64,000 bases of DNA, taken from positions 806,001 to 870,000 of the forward strand of contig OZ037872.1 in assembly GCA_964035575.1 (NCBI GenBank), in the 5' to 3' direction. The notes under the pieces are model-generated. The model did no database searches. It saw only the letters and a program-made list of their open reading frames with translations, and had not been told where the DNA came from. The stretch comes from Rhynchopus sp. YZ270_cl-10. Taxonomy: Eukaryota > Euglenozoa > Diplonemea > Diplonemida > Diplonemidae. Shown in pieces: positions 34,169 through 44,884 of the stretch. Position numbers and translations under genes: made by a program. The first letter of the stretch is position 1, and each line of letters begins with the position of its first letter.

Positions 34169-35257
34169 ATGGGGGCTACAGTGAGAGAGGTCGGTGAGAA
34201 GCAGGCGATGGTATGGTCCGTGCGAGAGTGCTTCGCAGGAAGGATGGTGCAGAAGGTCGAGGTGGGTACGACACCTGAGTTGACGACATTTGATCGGATG
34301 GGTGCGGCGTGTGTGGGAAGCGCCTTAGTTGCGTTAACGATGACACCGTTGGACGTCGCGAAGATTCGTCTTCAAGCTACAGAAAACCCTGTTGTCTCCA
34401 CCCCTCCTTGCCACGTAAAGAACCCCCGCTGCAGGGATTTCATCATCCGAGATGGGATTTGCGAAATCAGAGAGTTGAAAAGCAAATGGCCTCGATGGTT
34501 TCACAATCACATTCTCGCACATTCCCAGCCTTCACAACGTACTATGCGGCATGTTTTAAGAACGACGTTCAAGGAGGAAGGGATTTGTGCGTTGTACGCA
34601 GGCGTGGTGCCTACCATAGCGATGTCTGTTCCTAACAATGTGCTTTACTTTGCGGCGTATGAAAGAATTCGGGATGTTCTGGCGGAGTCGGATCTGGGGT
34701 TGGGAAGCGTTGCGCCGATCATCAGTGGAAGCAGTGCTCGCATGGCGGCAACAGCAGTCACCGCACCCCTCGAGTTTGTCCGCACACAACGCCAAGCGGG
34801 AATGTCAATCCGCGACATCCGTGGCCACGTATCAAACGGGGGTGTCCTATCTCTATGGAAAGGCGTGGTGCCAACCCTCTGGCGTGACGTCCCCTTCTCC
34901 GCAGTGTACTGGTATATGTATGAAACCCTGAAGGTGTCTCTCCCAATCAAGGATGGGAATGTAAAGGCGTTTGTTGCAGGGGGTCTGTCCGGAGTGGTGA
35001 GTGCCTTCGCAACGATGCCGTTTGATGTTGTCAAAACGCGTGTCCAAGTAGAGATGTCATGTGGTGCGCAGAACCCAGGTTTGTACGGCTGTCTTCATCA
35101 TATCGTGCAAAAGGAGGGAGTCACCTCGCTCTTCTCAGGCCTGCTCCCTAGAGTGCTCCGTGCAGGGCCTAGCTGTGCGATTATGATTGCTTCGTATGAA
35201 ACTGTTAAGTCGTACATCCTCGCACAGCACCAGGCTACCCTTGCTGCGAAGGCCTGA
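34169..35257 (+). CDS. Mitochondrial carrier, SLC25A39/SLC25A40/Mtm1 type
   Basis: This is an inner mitochondrial membrane transporter of 362 residues with the three-fold carrier repeat. The three signature motifs are TPLDVAKIRLQ, APLEFVRTQRQ and MPFDVVKTRVQ. The match is closest to the SLC25A39/40/Mtm1 subgroup, to which mitochondrial glutathione import is assigned in animals: the long cysteine-bearing loop after the first helix (PPCHVKNPRCRDFIIRDGIC) and LWKGVVPTLWRDVPFSAVYW are both typical. GLLPRVLRAGPSCAIMIASY ends the fold. The ATG at 34169 was preferred to an in-frame ATG at 34037, because the upstream 44 residues resemble untranslated sequence and an acceptor-like CTAAG lies between. 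Transport of glutathione is inferred from the subgroup. Confidence 0.85.
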   Translation: MGATVREVGEKQAMVWSVRECFAGRMVQKVEVGTTPELTTFDRMGAACVGSALVALTMTPLDVAKIRLQATENPVVSTPPCHVKNPRCRDFIIRDGICEIRELKSKWPRWFHNHILAHSQPSQRTMRHVLRTTFKEEGICALYAGVVPTIAMSVPNNVLYFAAYERIRDVLAESDLGLGSVAPIISGSSARMAATAVTAPLEFVRTQRQAGMSIRDIRGHVSNGGVLSLWKGVVPTLWRDVPFSAVYWYMYETLKVSLPIKDGNVKAFVAGGLSGVVSAFATMPFDVVKTRVQVEMSCGAQNPGLYGCLHHIVQKEGVTSLFSGLLPRVLRAGPSCAIMIASYETVKSYILAQHQATLAAKA

Positions 35258-36885
35258 TTTCTTTTTGCAAAAATTGAATTACAATAACGGGATATACACA
35301 AATCCAAAGTTATCGCTCTCGACAGAAAAATGAGGACAACCAGGCGAGATGAACCAGCAGAGAGGAGGAGGAGGAGGTAACAGAAGGGGAAGGTGATGTA
35401 CGTCGTTTTGCATCGTTTGTCAGTCGGTCTGTAGTGTTGCCTGACCACCCCCCTCTGATTGCCTTAGCATCCTGCACCATTGGCTAACACACCCTCTCAA
35501 GGTGACGCATGAGACTTATTTCATAGCAACCTTTCTGTTTTTCTGTTCCGTTGGCCGGAGGTTTTCAACCAGGGGCGCCTATTGTTAGCAGTACGGCCTG
35601 CAGGCAATGTGTAGTCCACATCCATGAAGGGATGTGCGTTTGATAAAATGTGTTGTTATCACTATCAAAGGGAGTGGGGGAGAGGTTGAGGGGAGATGAT
35701 GCTTGTTATGATATGACAAAAACACATATTGCAAAAGCACAATAATAAGCACAAAAAAGCGTTACCATAAAACTGCTGTGTCAAATGTGTTTGTTGTGTC
35801 ATGGTAAAGTCTCGTTGTGGGGTTAGAGTGAACCACATTGATATCTAACGGTTCATTAGAACGCAGAGATGAATCAGGAAGGGGGTTAGTGGAGGGGGGA
35901 GTGGAGGGGGTGGTGGGGGAAATGGGAAATGGGTGATGTAATTGCGTTGCTGTGGTTTTGCTTCGTATTCAACTATGCTGTGTCGTGGATGTATAGTGTT
36001 CTGTTAGGTTCCGATGTGTTTCGCGTGGTCAAACCTATACAGTACACACAGCCACGATGCACAGAAGCAGCAATGCAGAAGTCTATGGTTCACTATAGGG
36101 AAAAAAAAGGGATCAGATGAATCAAGAGATTGGCGATTTGGGTAACAGAGGGGGGGGGGGGAAATAGAATGTAGGTGAGGGGGAGGAATCACAAAGAGAG
36201 TAGAAGGAGTTCTGTTTATTCCCCTTTTTTTTTAAAGAAAAAAGTAAGAGAAAACCAAATGGAGTGGGAACGTAGTGAGAGTGCAGCGGAAAAACGTAGT
36301 GGGTATACAACGAGCTTTTTTTCATGATGTTTTATTCACCAAAGCAAGGGTACATTTTTTGCACCCTCTTTGCCTTCTTTTTTAGAAAAGACTGTCTATG
36401 AAATAATCTCCCCCGCCACAAAGTATCATGCGCAGAGAAACACTAGTTTTTTTTCAGACAGCGCGTCCGTTGTTTGTTTTTCTCAACAACACCTTTTTTC
36501 AAAAAAATTAATAAAAACCTAAATAAAACTGTCGAAGATCAAACCTTGAGTGGTGACTTCAAAATTTTTCAAAAAAAACAAACAAAAACTAAAAATATTT
36601 CAAAAAAAAGAATACCAACCACAACAGGTTCGACCGGGCCGATCGTTCCTGGGATATGTCCTTACCTCCCCAACCACTCCCATCCCCCCTTTCTTCACCC
36701 CCCCTCGCTGTCTCTACAAAATGATAGCAAAAACCATGGGAGCACGCCCTCTAGGGTGTGTTTTTCAAAGTATTGAAAATAACGGCGATTTTTTTTTTTT
36801 TTTTTTGATGAATTGTTCAGGCTCTCCGCTAGGATTTCCGATTTTGAAAATATTCTGTTGATGGTCCACGTTGGTGGGGTACATG

Positions 36886-36911
36886 CTTGCGCCGCAGGCG
36901 CACGGTACGCA
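36886..36911 (+). repeat. GC-rich dispersed motif, copy 1
   Basis: GCTTGCGCCGCAGGCGCACG then GTACGC, followed by AAC and a T-run. It contains the hairpin TGCGCC-GCA-GGCGCA. An identical 26-bp copy stands at 39052. Confidence 0.8.
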
Positions 36912-37652
36912 ACTTTTTTTTTTACCAACGCCCGATTTTGACTTTTTTGGGACGTTTGAGCACTCACCTCTCCATATCTTCTTCTCCTGAGCTTTTTTGA
37001 CAGGTAGAACGGGTCTGAACCACTTAGCAGAACTTTTTTTTTTTTTCTTTTTTTCCCCATTTTCAAAAAGTTCTGTTGACAATCAACAGAACTTTAGTAC
37101 CTAGCGGAGTGCCTGGAATTGTTGGATTAGTGTAGTTGCCTCAGTTGTGTTGCCACAGTTGTACAATCTCCACTTTCCTCTTTAAAATGTGTGTGCGCGA
37201 GAGCCACAGTCATATTCAATTTTTTATTTTATTTTCAGTGTCTGCGTCCGATGAACGGTGAGGCGTTTGCACTTTCAATTTTTCTTTTTTGTTTTTCATG
37301 AAATAATGTTTTACTCCCCCCCGTGGATTGAGGCAGGGGTGACTAAGGGGAAACCGCATTTCTGATGAAATATGGTTTTCCCCATTCACTTCTGCACCCT
37401 TTTTTTATACTATCTTTTCAATCAACGTTCTCACCCTTGCCCAATTGGGTTGCGAACGTAATTCATTAGGAGAAAAGTAAACGTACCCTCTCAATAGGTG
37501 AGATCCATTCACTCCTAAGGGTTCTTTTGTTGGCTTTTTAGAGGGGAGCCTGGAGAATTGAAACTTGAAAACCAAAAAGAAAAAAATAATGTTGTGACAA
37601 TGTGTGCTTTTCTATTCAGTGCAATAGCCTTTGGGTGAGCTGAGTACAAAAC

Positions 37653-37812
37653 CCGATCGGTGAGAATTTGATTTCTAATTTATCAAAACAAACCCCGATC
37701 GGTGACCCATCCCCCCCTGTTTTGGATTTCGGAATGCACTTTTGTTTGAAATAAAAAGAGAATTATTTTATTTTTGCTTATTCCTCTAAAATTACCCCCG
37801 ATCGGTGATTTG
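37653..37812. repeat. Three CCGATCGGTGA motifs
   Basis: CCCGATCGGTGA occurs three times within 160 bp, each with different flanks. The core CCGATCGG is an 8-bp palindrome. Confidence 0.75.
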
Positions 37813-37876
37813 GAGACAAGAACACAACAAAAAATATATCTTCGTTCAACTCGCAGCATATTTTTTTCCCCATTTA

Positions 37877-37906
37877 GGTGACTAAGTCCGAGAGGCTTGG
37901 GATCAA
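37877..37906 (+). repeat. Dispersed hairpin motif, copy near 37.9 kb
   Basis: GGTGACTAAGTCCGAGAGGC continues into TTGGGATCA. The stem is slightly degenerate. Confidence 0.6.
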
Positions 37907-38440
37907 TGTTTCTCTCTTGGTGCTATGGCAAATCGGTCAACGACCTGTCAATATAGGGGGGGTATGTGCCCTTTTTAAATTTACCATTGCATTTTTGTGT
38001 GTGTTTTTTACCCCACCCAAAATCGTAAGGGAAGTTTAAAAAATGTCACACCCCTACATCAGCGACCTGTCAGCGACCTGTCAATATCAACTCCCTCCGG
38101 TGCACCATATCTTCTCTCTCTATCTTTTTATTATGTCAGATTTGCCACCTCTTCCCACCTTCTTCAGTTTCTCTTTCCTTTTTTTTTGATTTCTGTTTTT
38201 TTTTTTTTTTTTTTGATTTTGTTCCGTTCCTTTTGTTTCTTATTTTTTCCTCTAACGTCTTACCAAAGCTTCTTCGCAGATGTCTTCCTTACCTCTGTAA
38301 TGAAAAATCGATATCAACACCGGCCGGACTGTAAAACTTTTTCATAAAAAGCAACGACAGAACCTCCTGTAAAACTCAGTCGGTATGCGCATCTGATGAT
38401 GTGCACTGAGAATAACAAAGCATAGTGTAGTGGAGCACAC

Positions 38441-38480
38441 TCTAGGGTGGCTACACTAATACAACCAAGTTTTCAAAAAA
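38441..38480 (+). repeat. Dispersed TACAACCAAG motif, copy 2
   Basis: GGGTGGCTACACTAATACAA continues with CCAAGTTTTCAAAA. It closely matches the copy at 50087. Confidence 0.7.
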
Positions 38481-38701
38481 AGCAACGTTGTGTATTATGC
38501 TATTCTCTTCGGTATTCTTAAGCTATATTAGCGCCCCCCATTCATCTTTACTTCTCTTTATTATTGAGAAGTTATTATGATGGAATAATGTTTTTTTTTT
38601 TTTTTTTTTGTACAAGCCGCAGTGTTTCCGCGCTCCTTCATTGGGTACGATTTTTGATGAAGAATCGTGATTTTGTACATAAAAGGTAAATACGTCCCGA
38701 G

Positions 38702-38724
38702 CCCGGCGCGCTACGCGCGCCGGG
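38702..38724. repeat. Perfect 10-bp GC hairpin
   Basis: CCCGGCGCGC and GCGCGCCGGG face each other across the 3-base loop TAC, inside otherwise AT-rich spacer. Confidence 0.9.
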
Positions 38725-39051
38725 AGTTCACGGCAAGTTGGGGGCCTCCGGCGGAGAAACTAGAGTTCTGGCCCCAAAAAACGCGTTCCAGCGCAGTCCC
38801 TGAGATTCCAAAAAAAATAAAAAGGCGCGGTCGAGCCCGACCCGGAATGAGAGAATTCCTCGGGTATCCAACTGAGGAGTTCAACTTCATTGATATTTGC
38901 ACCAGACACGAATTATCAGTTACCTCAGTACGTGTACAAAAAGAAACGGTGGTCATAGCACCAAGGCTCCTGGCGAAGCCACGGTACGCAACATTTCAAA
39001 AAATTGCACATTTTTACAGCCAAACTATGTCATGGGAAGGGTGGGTTGCAA

Positions 39052-39077
39052 GCTTGCGCCGCAGGCGCACGGTACGC
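39052..39077 (+). repeat. GC-rich dispersed motif, copy 2
   Basis: This is an exact 26-bp match to 36886-36911, again followed by a T-run (here TAC then T). Confidence 0.8.
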
Positions 39078-39475
39078 TACTTTTTTTTCTTTCGCCATGC
39101 TGCATGTTTCCTTTTCGTTCGGCGTTTGATCAATTGAGTCACGTTCTGGCTGTGACGGGGTCACTTTGTTCATGAGGCCAGTTCTGGTCACTCTCAGAGG
39201 CTTATGTGGGGAATTTTTTTTTTTCCGGGAATTTTTTTTTATTTTTATTTTTTTCCAATGAAGAATTCTTCATTGGAAAATTTTTTTTTTTTGGGATTTT
39301 TTTTTTTCCCCGAAGAATTCTTCATCGGATTCTTCAGCGCGGAAACACTGACAAGCCGTCGTTATTACCCCCCCGCCCTTTCTCCCCTAGAATATTTTGT
39401 CTATTTTTTTGTCGTGTATTCGTTTTGTGTGTTATCCTTTTTCTTCTTTTTCACTATCAGGGTTTTCCCCCCTCA

Positions 39476-39522
39476 GGTGACTAAGCATGAGGCTTAGACT
39501 CATCTTATAAACTTTTTTTTCC
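39476..39522 (+). repeat. Dispersed hairpin motif, copy with TATAAACTTTT tail
   Basis: GGTGACTAAGCATGAGGC then TTAGACTCATCTTATAAAC and a T-run. The CTAAGC/GCTTAG stem is perfect. Confidence 0.8.
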
Positions 39523-40517
39523 CCTCTCTAAATAAGAGTTGACAGTCCCAGGGGGAGGTCCGATAGTGATGACAGTATTGTGATAATTGCCCCCATTATA
39601 ATAGAGAATACACATAACAATAGCTGTATTGTGATGTGTATTATGTATTATGATAGGTATAGATGTCACAATATAGCTACCACTTAAGACGTTTGGATGT
39701 GGGTCAGTTGGTCCTAAGGCAAGGTGTAAGTGCTCGCCTCAAAGCTACGATGTCCTATTTCTATTTCTTTTTTTTTTTAAAGAGGTAGCGTGCGGAATCA
39801 TTTGCGTGGTAGCTGATCGTTTTTTTTTCAAATCAAAGAAAATATAGATTCTTTTGATCTATTCTATGTCGGATCCACCCCCGATGGTCAAACACACCCA
39901 GAGGTACATAGTCAGGAGAGGGCTTTTGTATTTCAAGTCAAAATTGTCGTTTTTTTTTCTTCTTCTTTTGCCAATGAGCACTCTCTTTTTTCGGATCCTA
40001 AAAAAAAAACGTGGCTGCAATTATTGATGTAGTCTCAAAACAAAACCCCTCCCCCCTTTTTTGCACTGTCTGATCAGAGTTATTTAATAACGAAAAAACC
40101 GAATAAAAGAAGGAGTTGAGGACGACCTGAGTCTATATCTTTTAAGTACAATAGCCATTCGGGCAGTATTGGGTACAGATCCTGCAGTAGCAGGGGATTG
40201 TCGATACAACAAAAAACGAAAGCGGGTCAGACCAGAATTGTCTCAATTTCTGCCATGCTCATGGATGAGGTGTCTCGTCGGCAAAGTATGCCTAGCCACA
40301 CTTCCCTTTGGGGGGGTGAAAATTGAGTCGTCAAGACCCATCTCGTCTGGGAGATTGTTGATACAAAAAAAAAAATAAGAAGATCACCCCCTCCCCTTTT
40401 ATCATCTGCCTTCCTGGGGTTTCCACTCTTGAAAAAAACACTTTTTATTGTTAGCTGAGTTGTATTTTCAACACATTTTTTTGCGGAAGGTATTCCGCTT
40501 CCACAGAAATTTGTTTA

Positions 40518-40560
40518 TGTGACTAAGCACAGAGAGGCTTAAAGTCATTTTATATAATTC
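40518..40560 (+). repeat. Dispersed hairpin motif, copy near 40.5 kb
   Basis: GTGACTAAGCACAGAGAGGC then TTAAAGTCAT, followed by an AT-rich, T-ending stretch. Confidence 0.7.
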
Positions 40561-40916
40561 TTTTTGTTGTAGTTTCGCCATTCTACACCTGTTCCCTTCA
40601 AATATCTCCCCTCCCTTCCCCCAGAAAACACACTACATTACAAACCCCACAGCACACATTTTGTAACCCATTACACACACACACCCCTGGTGTGACTTTT
40701 CTGATATCTTTCCCCCTCTTCTCTTCACCCACTTACACAAATACCCCCAAATTAACATGGTGCCCAATAGGCCTCTCAGCTGTCTTTGAGGAGAAAATAC
40801 ACACACATCCCCCTTTCCCCTCCTCCTCCTCCTCCTCCCTCCTCCCCCTCTTTCTTAAGCAACCGGTTTTCTATCCTAGCAATAGCCCCCTTTTTAACCG
40901 ATTTTTTTTTTTAAAA

Positions 40917-40955
40917 GGTGACCAAACAGAAGTTTAGGGTCATCTTATAAAACCC
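40917..40955 (+). repeat. Dispersed hairpin motif, copy near 40.9 kb
   Basis: GGTGACCAAACAGAAG then TTTAGGGTCATCTTATAAAA. The stem is degenerate, but the order of parts is kept. It lies about 150 bp before the kinase start codon. Confidence 0.65.
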
Positions 40956-41096
40956 CCTCTCTTTTGGAGATCTGGTGTTTGTGTCCTATTGGGGCATTTT
41001 TTTTTTTTTATTGCACTTTCATTTCTATTTACACTATTTTCTTTTCTCTTTTTTCCCCCCCAATTTTTTTTTTTTTTTTTGAGAATTTCTCAAAAA

Positions 41097-42626
41097 ATGG
41101 CAGATGTATTAGTCGTTATAGAAGAATTGTTGATAACAGAGAAGACCAGCGATTTGGCGCTTCTTCAGTCACATATCGAAGCATACCGCTCTGTCACCGG
41201 AACCACCCACCCTGCAAGCAGCGTTGCCCTACCAGCCTCCAAACTCTCTATGCTAGAAGCCTGCGTAAAGGAACAAATGAACGATGTCGCAAACTTCCTT
41301 CTTGATAAAGACTTTGCTATGGTGGATGAATGCGTTGGGTTCACATGCACGGCACTATGCAAAACATGCTACCAATGTGCAGCCAATGTTGGCCTCGTCA
41401 AAATCCTTCTCTTCTACGGCTCCGACCCCAACGCAACAATCTCTAACGACGGAACCGGCGTCTCCTGCCTCATGGCATGCGTCATGACAAACAATCGCGA
41501 CTCCGTCGAAATTCTCCTTGGCTACGGTGCAGACATCACATACACCTGGAAAGGGCAAAACGCGCTGTCCATGGCAGTCGATTTCCGACACACCGAAATA
41601 ATCGATTTGATAGAAGAAACCGAGCTTTCGCAGGCACATTCCAACATGAGACAGCATGAGAAGAACAGAAAAGACTTTCTCCTCAAAAAAGCCCCCAGGC
41701 AACTCCAAGAAGACATCGAGGTCGTTCCGATTGACTTTCAAAAGACGCTGACCGAACAGAGCATCATGACACGGCAGTTTATTCATGAAATCCAGAAGAT
41801 CGATTGGATATACAAACCTGCAGACATCACCATAGGACCATGTCTAGGGAGAGGTGGGTTTGGTACGGTGCACAAAGCGAAGCTGCTTCGTACTGGAGAT
41901 CATGTTGCCTGCAAGATCCTGACCTGCAGAGATCACCATCTCCTCAACGTCTATAAAAGCGAGCTCACACTTCTGTCGAAGTTCCGGCACGAATCTATTG
42001 TGCTCTTTCTTGGCGCGGTGGTGGACTTACCGCAGCTTTGCATTTTAACGGAGCTTCTTTCGTGCAATTTACATGATCGGTTGACCCGGGATTTGTCTGT
42101 GGACATATCGTGGGACCAACGCCTCAAATGGCTTCGTGGCATCGCAAAGGCGATGAACTATCTCCACAGCTGTGACCCTGCTGTGGTGCATCGCGATTTG
42201 AAGAGCCTGAACGTATTGCTGGATGAATATGAGAAGGTGAAGCTGTGCGACTTTGGGTTAAGCGTGACCAGGGGAGGGAAGGCGGGGGAGGACGGCGGGA
42301 GCCCTGCATGGATGGCACCCGAGGTGTTCCGTGGTGAAGGCTGCAGCATGTACAGCGATGTATACTCATATGGGGTTGTCATGTGGGAAACCCTAGCACG
42401 TTGCCTTCCTTGGGCAGGTGTACCCATCGCAACGCTCATACAAACTGTCGGTCACAACAATTCTCACGTTCCACTGGAAGATATTGACACCTCTTCTGCA
42501 CCGCATGGTTTCATAGAAATCCTCCTCTCCTGCCGCCTAGAAGGGCCAAAGCGTCCGTCCTTCAGGCAGATTGTCTCAGAGATAGGTCACCTTCAAGAGA
42601 TCGGTGTCTTTGGTGATTTGGATTGA
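41097..42626 (+). CDS. Ankyrin-repeat protein kinase, TKL type
   Basis: This is a 509-residue cytosolic kinase in one exon. Residues about 60-190 hold degenerate ankyrin repeats (NVGLVKILLFYGSDPNATI, SVEILLGYGADITYTW). A helical linker leads to the kinase domain at about 245-500. All catalytic elements are present: glycine loop GRGGFGTV near 250, VACK lysine at 273, HRDLKSLN at about 365, DFG at 385 and APEVF. HRDLKSLNVLL and SPAWMAPEVF point to the tyrosine-kinase-like (TKL) group, with serine/threonine specificity expected. Ankyrin-TKL kinases are common in plants, amoebae and some protists and are rare in parasitic kinetoplastids. The ATG at 41097 was chosen because upstream in-frame residues come only from T-runs. 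A T-run plus AG lies directly upstream. The substrate is unknown. Confidence 0.88.
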   Translation: MADVLVVIEELLITEKTSDLALLQSHIEAYRSVTGTTHPASSVALPASKLSMLEACVKEQMNDVANFLLDKDFAMVDECVGFTCTALCKTCYQCAANVGLVKILLFYGSDPNATISNDGTGVSCLMACVMTNNRDSVEILLGYGADITYTWKGQNALSMAVDFRHTEIIDLIEETELSQAHSNMRQHEKNRKDFLLKKAPRQLQEDIEVVPIDFQKTLTEQSIMTRQFIHEIQKIDWIYKPADITIGPCLGRGGFGTVHKAKLLRTGDHVACKILTCRDHHLLNVYKSELTLLSKFRHESIVLFLGAVVDLPQLCILTELLSCNLHDRLTRDLSVDISWDQRLKWLRGIAKAMNYLHSCDPAVVHRDLKSLNVLLDEYEKVKLCDFGLSVTRGGKAGEDGGSPAWMAPEVFRGEGCSMYSDVYSYGVVMWETLARCLPWAGVPIATLIQTVGHNNSHVPLEDIDTSSAPHGFIEILLSCRLEGPKRPSFRQIVSEIGHLQEIGVFGDLD

Positions 42627-44207
42627 AAGGGGGGATGGGAGGGGAAGGGGGGAGGAGGGTGCAAGAGTTGTGCTAAATAGTTCTGGATACTCAAAAAAAA
42701 AATAGAGGGGGTGTTTTTTTTTTTTTGTGAAATTGGGGAGTGTGATGGGTGGTTGAAAAGTCGTAGGTTCTAGAGAGAGGGGGAGAGATTGCTGAGAGAA
42801 GTGAGTGGTGGTGCGGGGTTTGCATCCCAAAGAGAAAGAGGGAGGGGGGAGGGGGGGGGTCTGTACGTACGTTGGTAACTTCGTTTGCTTGGTTGGGAGG
42901 TTGAGCGTTGGGGGTTGGGGGGAGGGGGGGAGGGAGAAGAACCGCAGTAGTCATCAGTTTATTTGTACTAATGACGTTTTCTGCGTTGTGCACATACCAC
43001 TGTTTGGCTGAAGGATAGAGTTTGGGTGCGCTGCAGAGAGGGAAAGACAGAAAGGGAGGTCGATGTTGTGTGGGTTTTTGTGTGGGTTATGGGGGGGAGT
43101 ATCTCTTGGAGGATTGTGCGTTGTGTTTGGCATGTTTGGAGTGTTCTGAGCGTGGTGGCGGAGGTTGAAGTGGAGGAGCAGAAGGAGGTGGAGGGGTCGG
43201 AGGGGCCTGTGGATGAGGTCTTGGCTGCATTCGCGTACAGAAGGTAGTCCTAATAATCTATGAAGGGTTGCGAGAAGGGCGCATCCAAGCTTTTGAGGTT
43301 TCGTTTCATATCCACTCTAACATCAGGTTGCAACTGCAACACACTTTGTGTATTGCAGCAAACGGCAACTCTCTTCCGAACTTACCTGATGGTGCATCAG
43401 TGTGCAGTTCGTGTCTATGAGAGAAACCACACGGAGACCATGGGGGTTGGGGCAGGGGAGGGCTTGGGTCTCGTGTGGTTTGCGCTGTTAGCCCTGTTGT
43501 TAGCATGTGTTGAGGGGTTGGGGTGTTTTTTTTGCAATCCTGGTATTGCCGGCACAAACCTGTTTGGGTAACCAATCAAGGTAGAGTGCATGTGTTCCGT
43601 CTTGGGCTGTGGTCCCCTCGGCACCGTCACCTTTTCTTCATAGCTCTCTTTGGTATGCTCCTCAGACTGCATTGGGTGAAGGGCGGTGTGCACAAAGTCC
43701 TCTTCCAGAGTTGACCGTGTGCATGAGAAGATGACCAGTAGCGAGACGATGGGGGTATTGGGTGTTTGGTTTGAGGAGGTTCCGATCGGGTGGGGTGCTG
43801 CTCCCTAGAGAGGAGCTGTGAAAGTGTGCGTGAGAGGATCCGCACTGTGACGGTGGTGTTGCGGAGACAATGCGTGTCTTGAAGAGTTGTGTTTGGATGT
43901 TTAGATGCTCAGTGGGGGGTGTGGGTGATCTCCGTTGCCTGTGTGAGCTGTATCAAGGGGGTGCAGGGTAAAGGAGGTAAGGGATGGGGTTTGGACAGTG
44001 CCTTTTTGTTGGAAGGTGGAGACATAGTTTGGTCGCTGCAGTTATGAATAGGGCCGGGGGGGGTGGGGAGGAGTGTGAGGTGAGGTGAGGTGAGTGGCAG
44101 TAGGATTGTTCAGAAGGGGGGGAGGCTGACTACAGTAGAGTGTTCAAGGTGTCAACAGACACAATACTTGATCCTCTGATTAGAGTCTGGGGGAAAAAGT
44201 TGGAGGG
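42627..44207. other. G-rich spacer downstream of the kinase gene
   Basis: This 1.6-kb stretch has many GGGG and GTGG runs on the + strand. Short open frames on both strands reflect the skewed composition, with no domain or splice support. The bias (pyrimidine-rich before genes, G-rich after this one) is itself notable. Confidence 0.5.
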
Positions 44208-44786
44208 AGAATAAAACGCAGACGTCCCCATACGACCACCGCGGGGATGAGCTGTACCTGTCTTTCCCAAGATGTTGATGTCTCTTCTCTGCTGGAGAAG
44301 TCACCACATATAGCAACCCAACCACATGATGACAGACTTAATTACCATCATACACTCTCGTTCTTCTGAGGCAGGTCCTTTGCGGATTGATGTATAAGTT
44401 TATCATGCTTCTGCAATTCTGAACCATCTTCTTCGTTTGCACAACAAAAGAGCAACATAACACAGCGACGTGTAATGATACACGGTTGTCTGCCACCTCG
44501 TTGGCCCAAGAGAAGGTTACGACCGTTTTTTTTTTTTTTTGTTTTTTTTTTTGCTTCAAACATGATGACTGAAACTATTTGGATTCCTCTTCGCGAAAGT
44601 GCAGCAATGTACCTTCATGAGCGTTGCTTTGTTTCGTATAAATACAACACCTCTGATCAGTTCTGCTGCACATGGACTCCTTTCACCACATGATGACAGA
44701 CTTAATTACCATCATACACTCTCGTTCTTCTGAGGCAGGTCCTTTGCGGATTGATGTATAAGTTTATCATGCTTCTGCAATTCTGA
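44208..44786. repeat. Second cluster of the dispersed 350-370 bp repeat
   Basis: The start GGGAGAATAAAACGCAGACG, the 100-bp segment ACATGATGACAGACTTAATT to TGCTTCTGCAATTCT (at about 44325 and again at 44689) and the intervening CTTCAAACATGATGACTGAA segment match the cluster at 18443-19362. The 100-bp segment is a direct repeat at both ends of the unit. It ends about 100 bp before the next start codon. Confidence 0.85.
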
Positions 44787-44884
44787 ATCCCCCCATCCCC
44801 ACTTTCCCCATCACCTTCACCCTCAGGAGCACCAAGTTAATTGCTCCACCCAAGATGCGTACCTCGTAACGGTGTCGAGGTAGC

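Larger units (their letters stand above)
35258..41096. other. 5.8-kb spacer rich in short repeats
   Basis: I support no gene here. It contains homopolymer runs, G-rich tracts (35680-36200), four dispersed hairpins (37877, 39476, 40519, 40917), a possible degenerate one near 35501, one TACAACCAAG motif (38441), two GC-rich repeats (36886, 39052), a 10-bp perfect GC hairpin (38702) and three CCGATCGGTGA motifs (37653-37810). An open frame at 38667-39137 spans the GC hairpin and one GC repeat and has no protein-like features. Confidence 0.5.

Noticed and set aside
38667-39137. 156-residue + strand frame
   Set aside because: It spans a GC hairpin and a dispersed GC motif; the composition is that of repeats and no domain or splice context supports it.
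43026-43571. Frames of 73 and 103 residues in the G-rich spacer
   Set aside because: They are explained by the G/T-rich composition; no motif or splice evidence.
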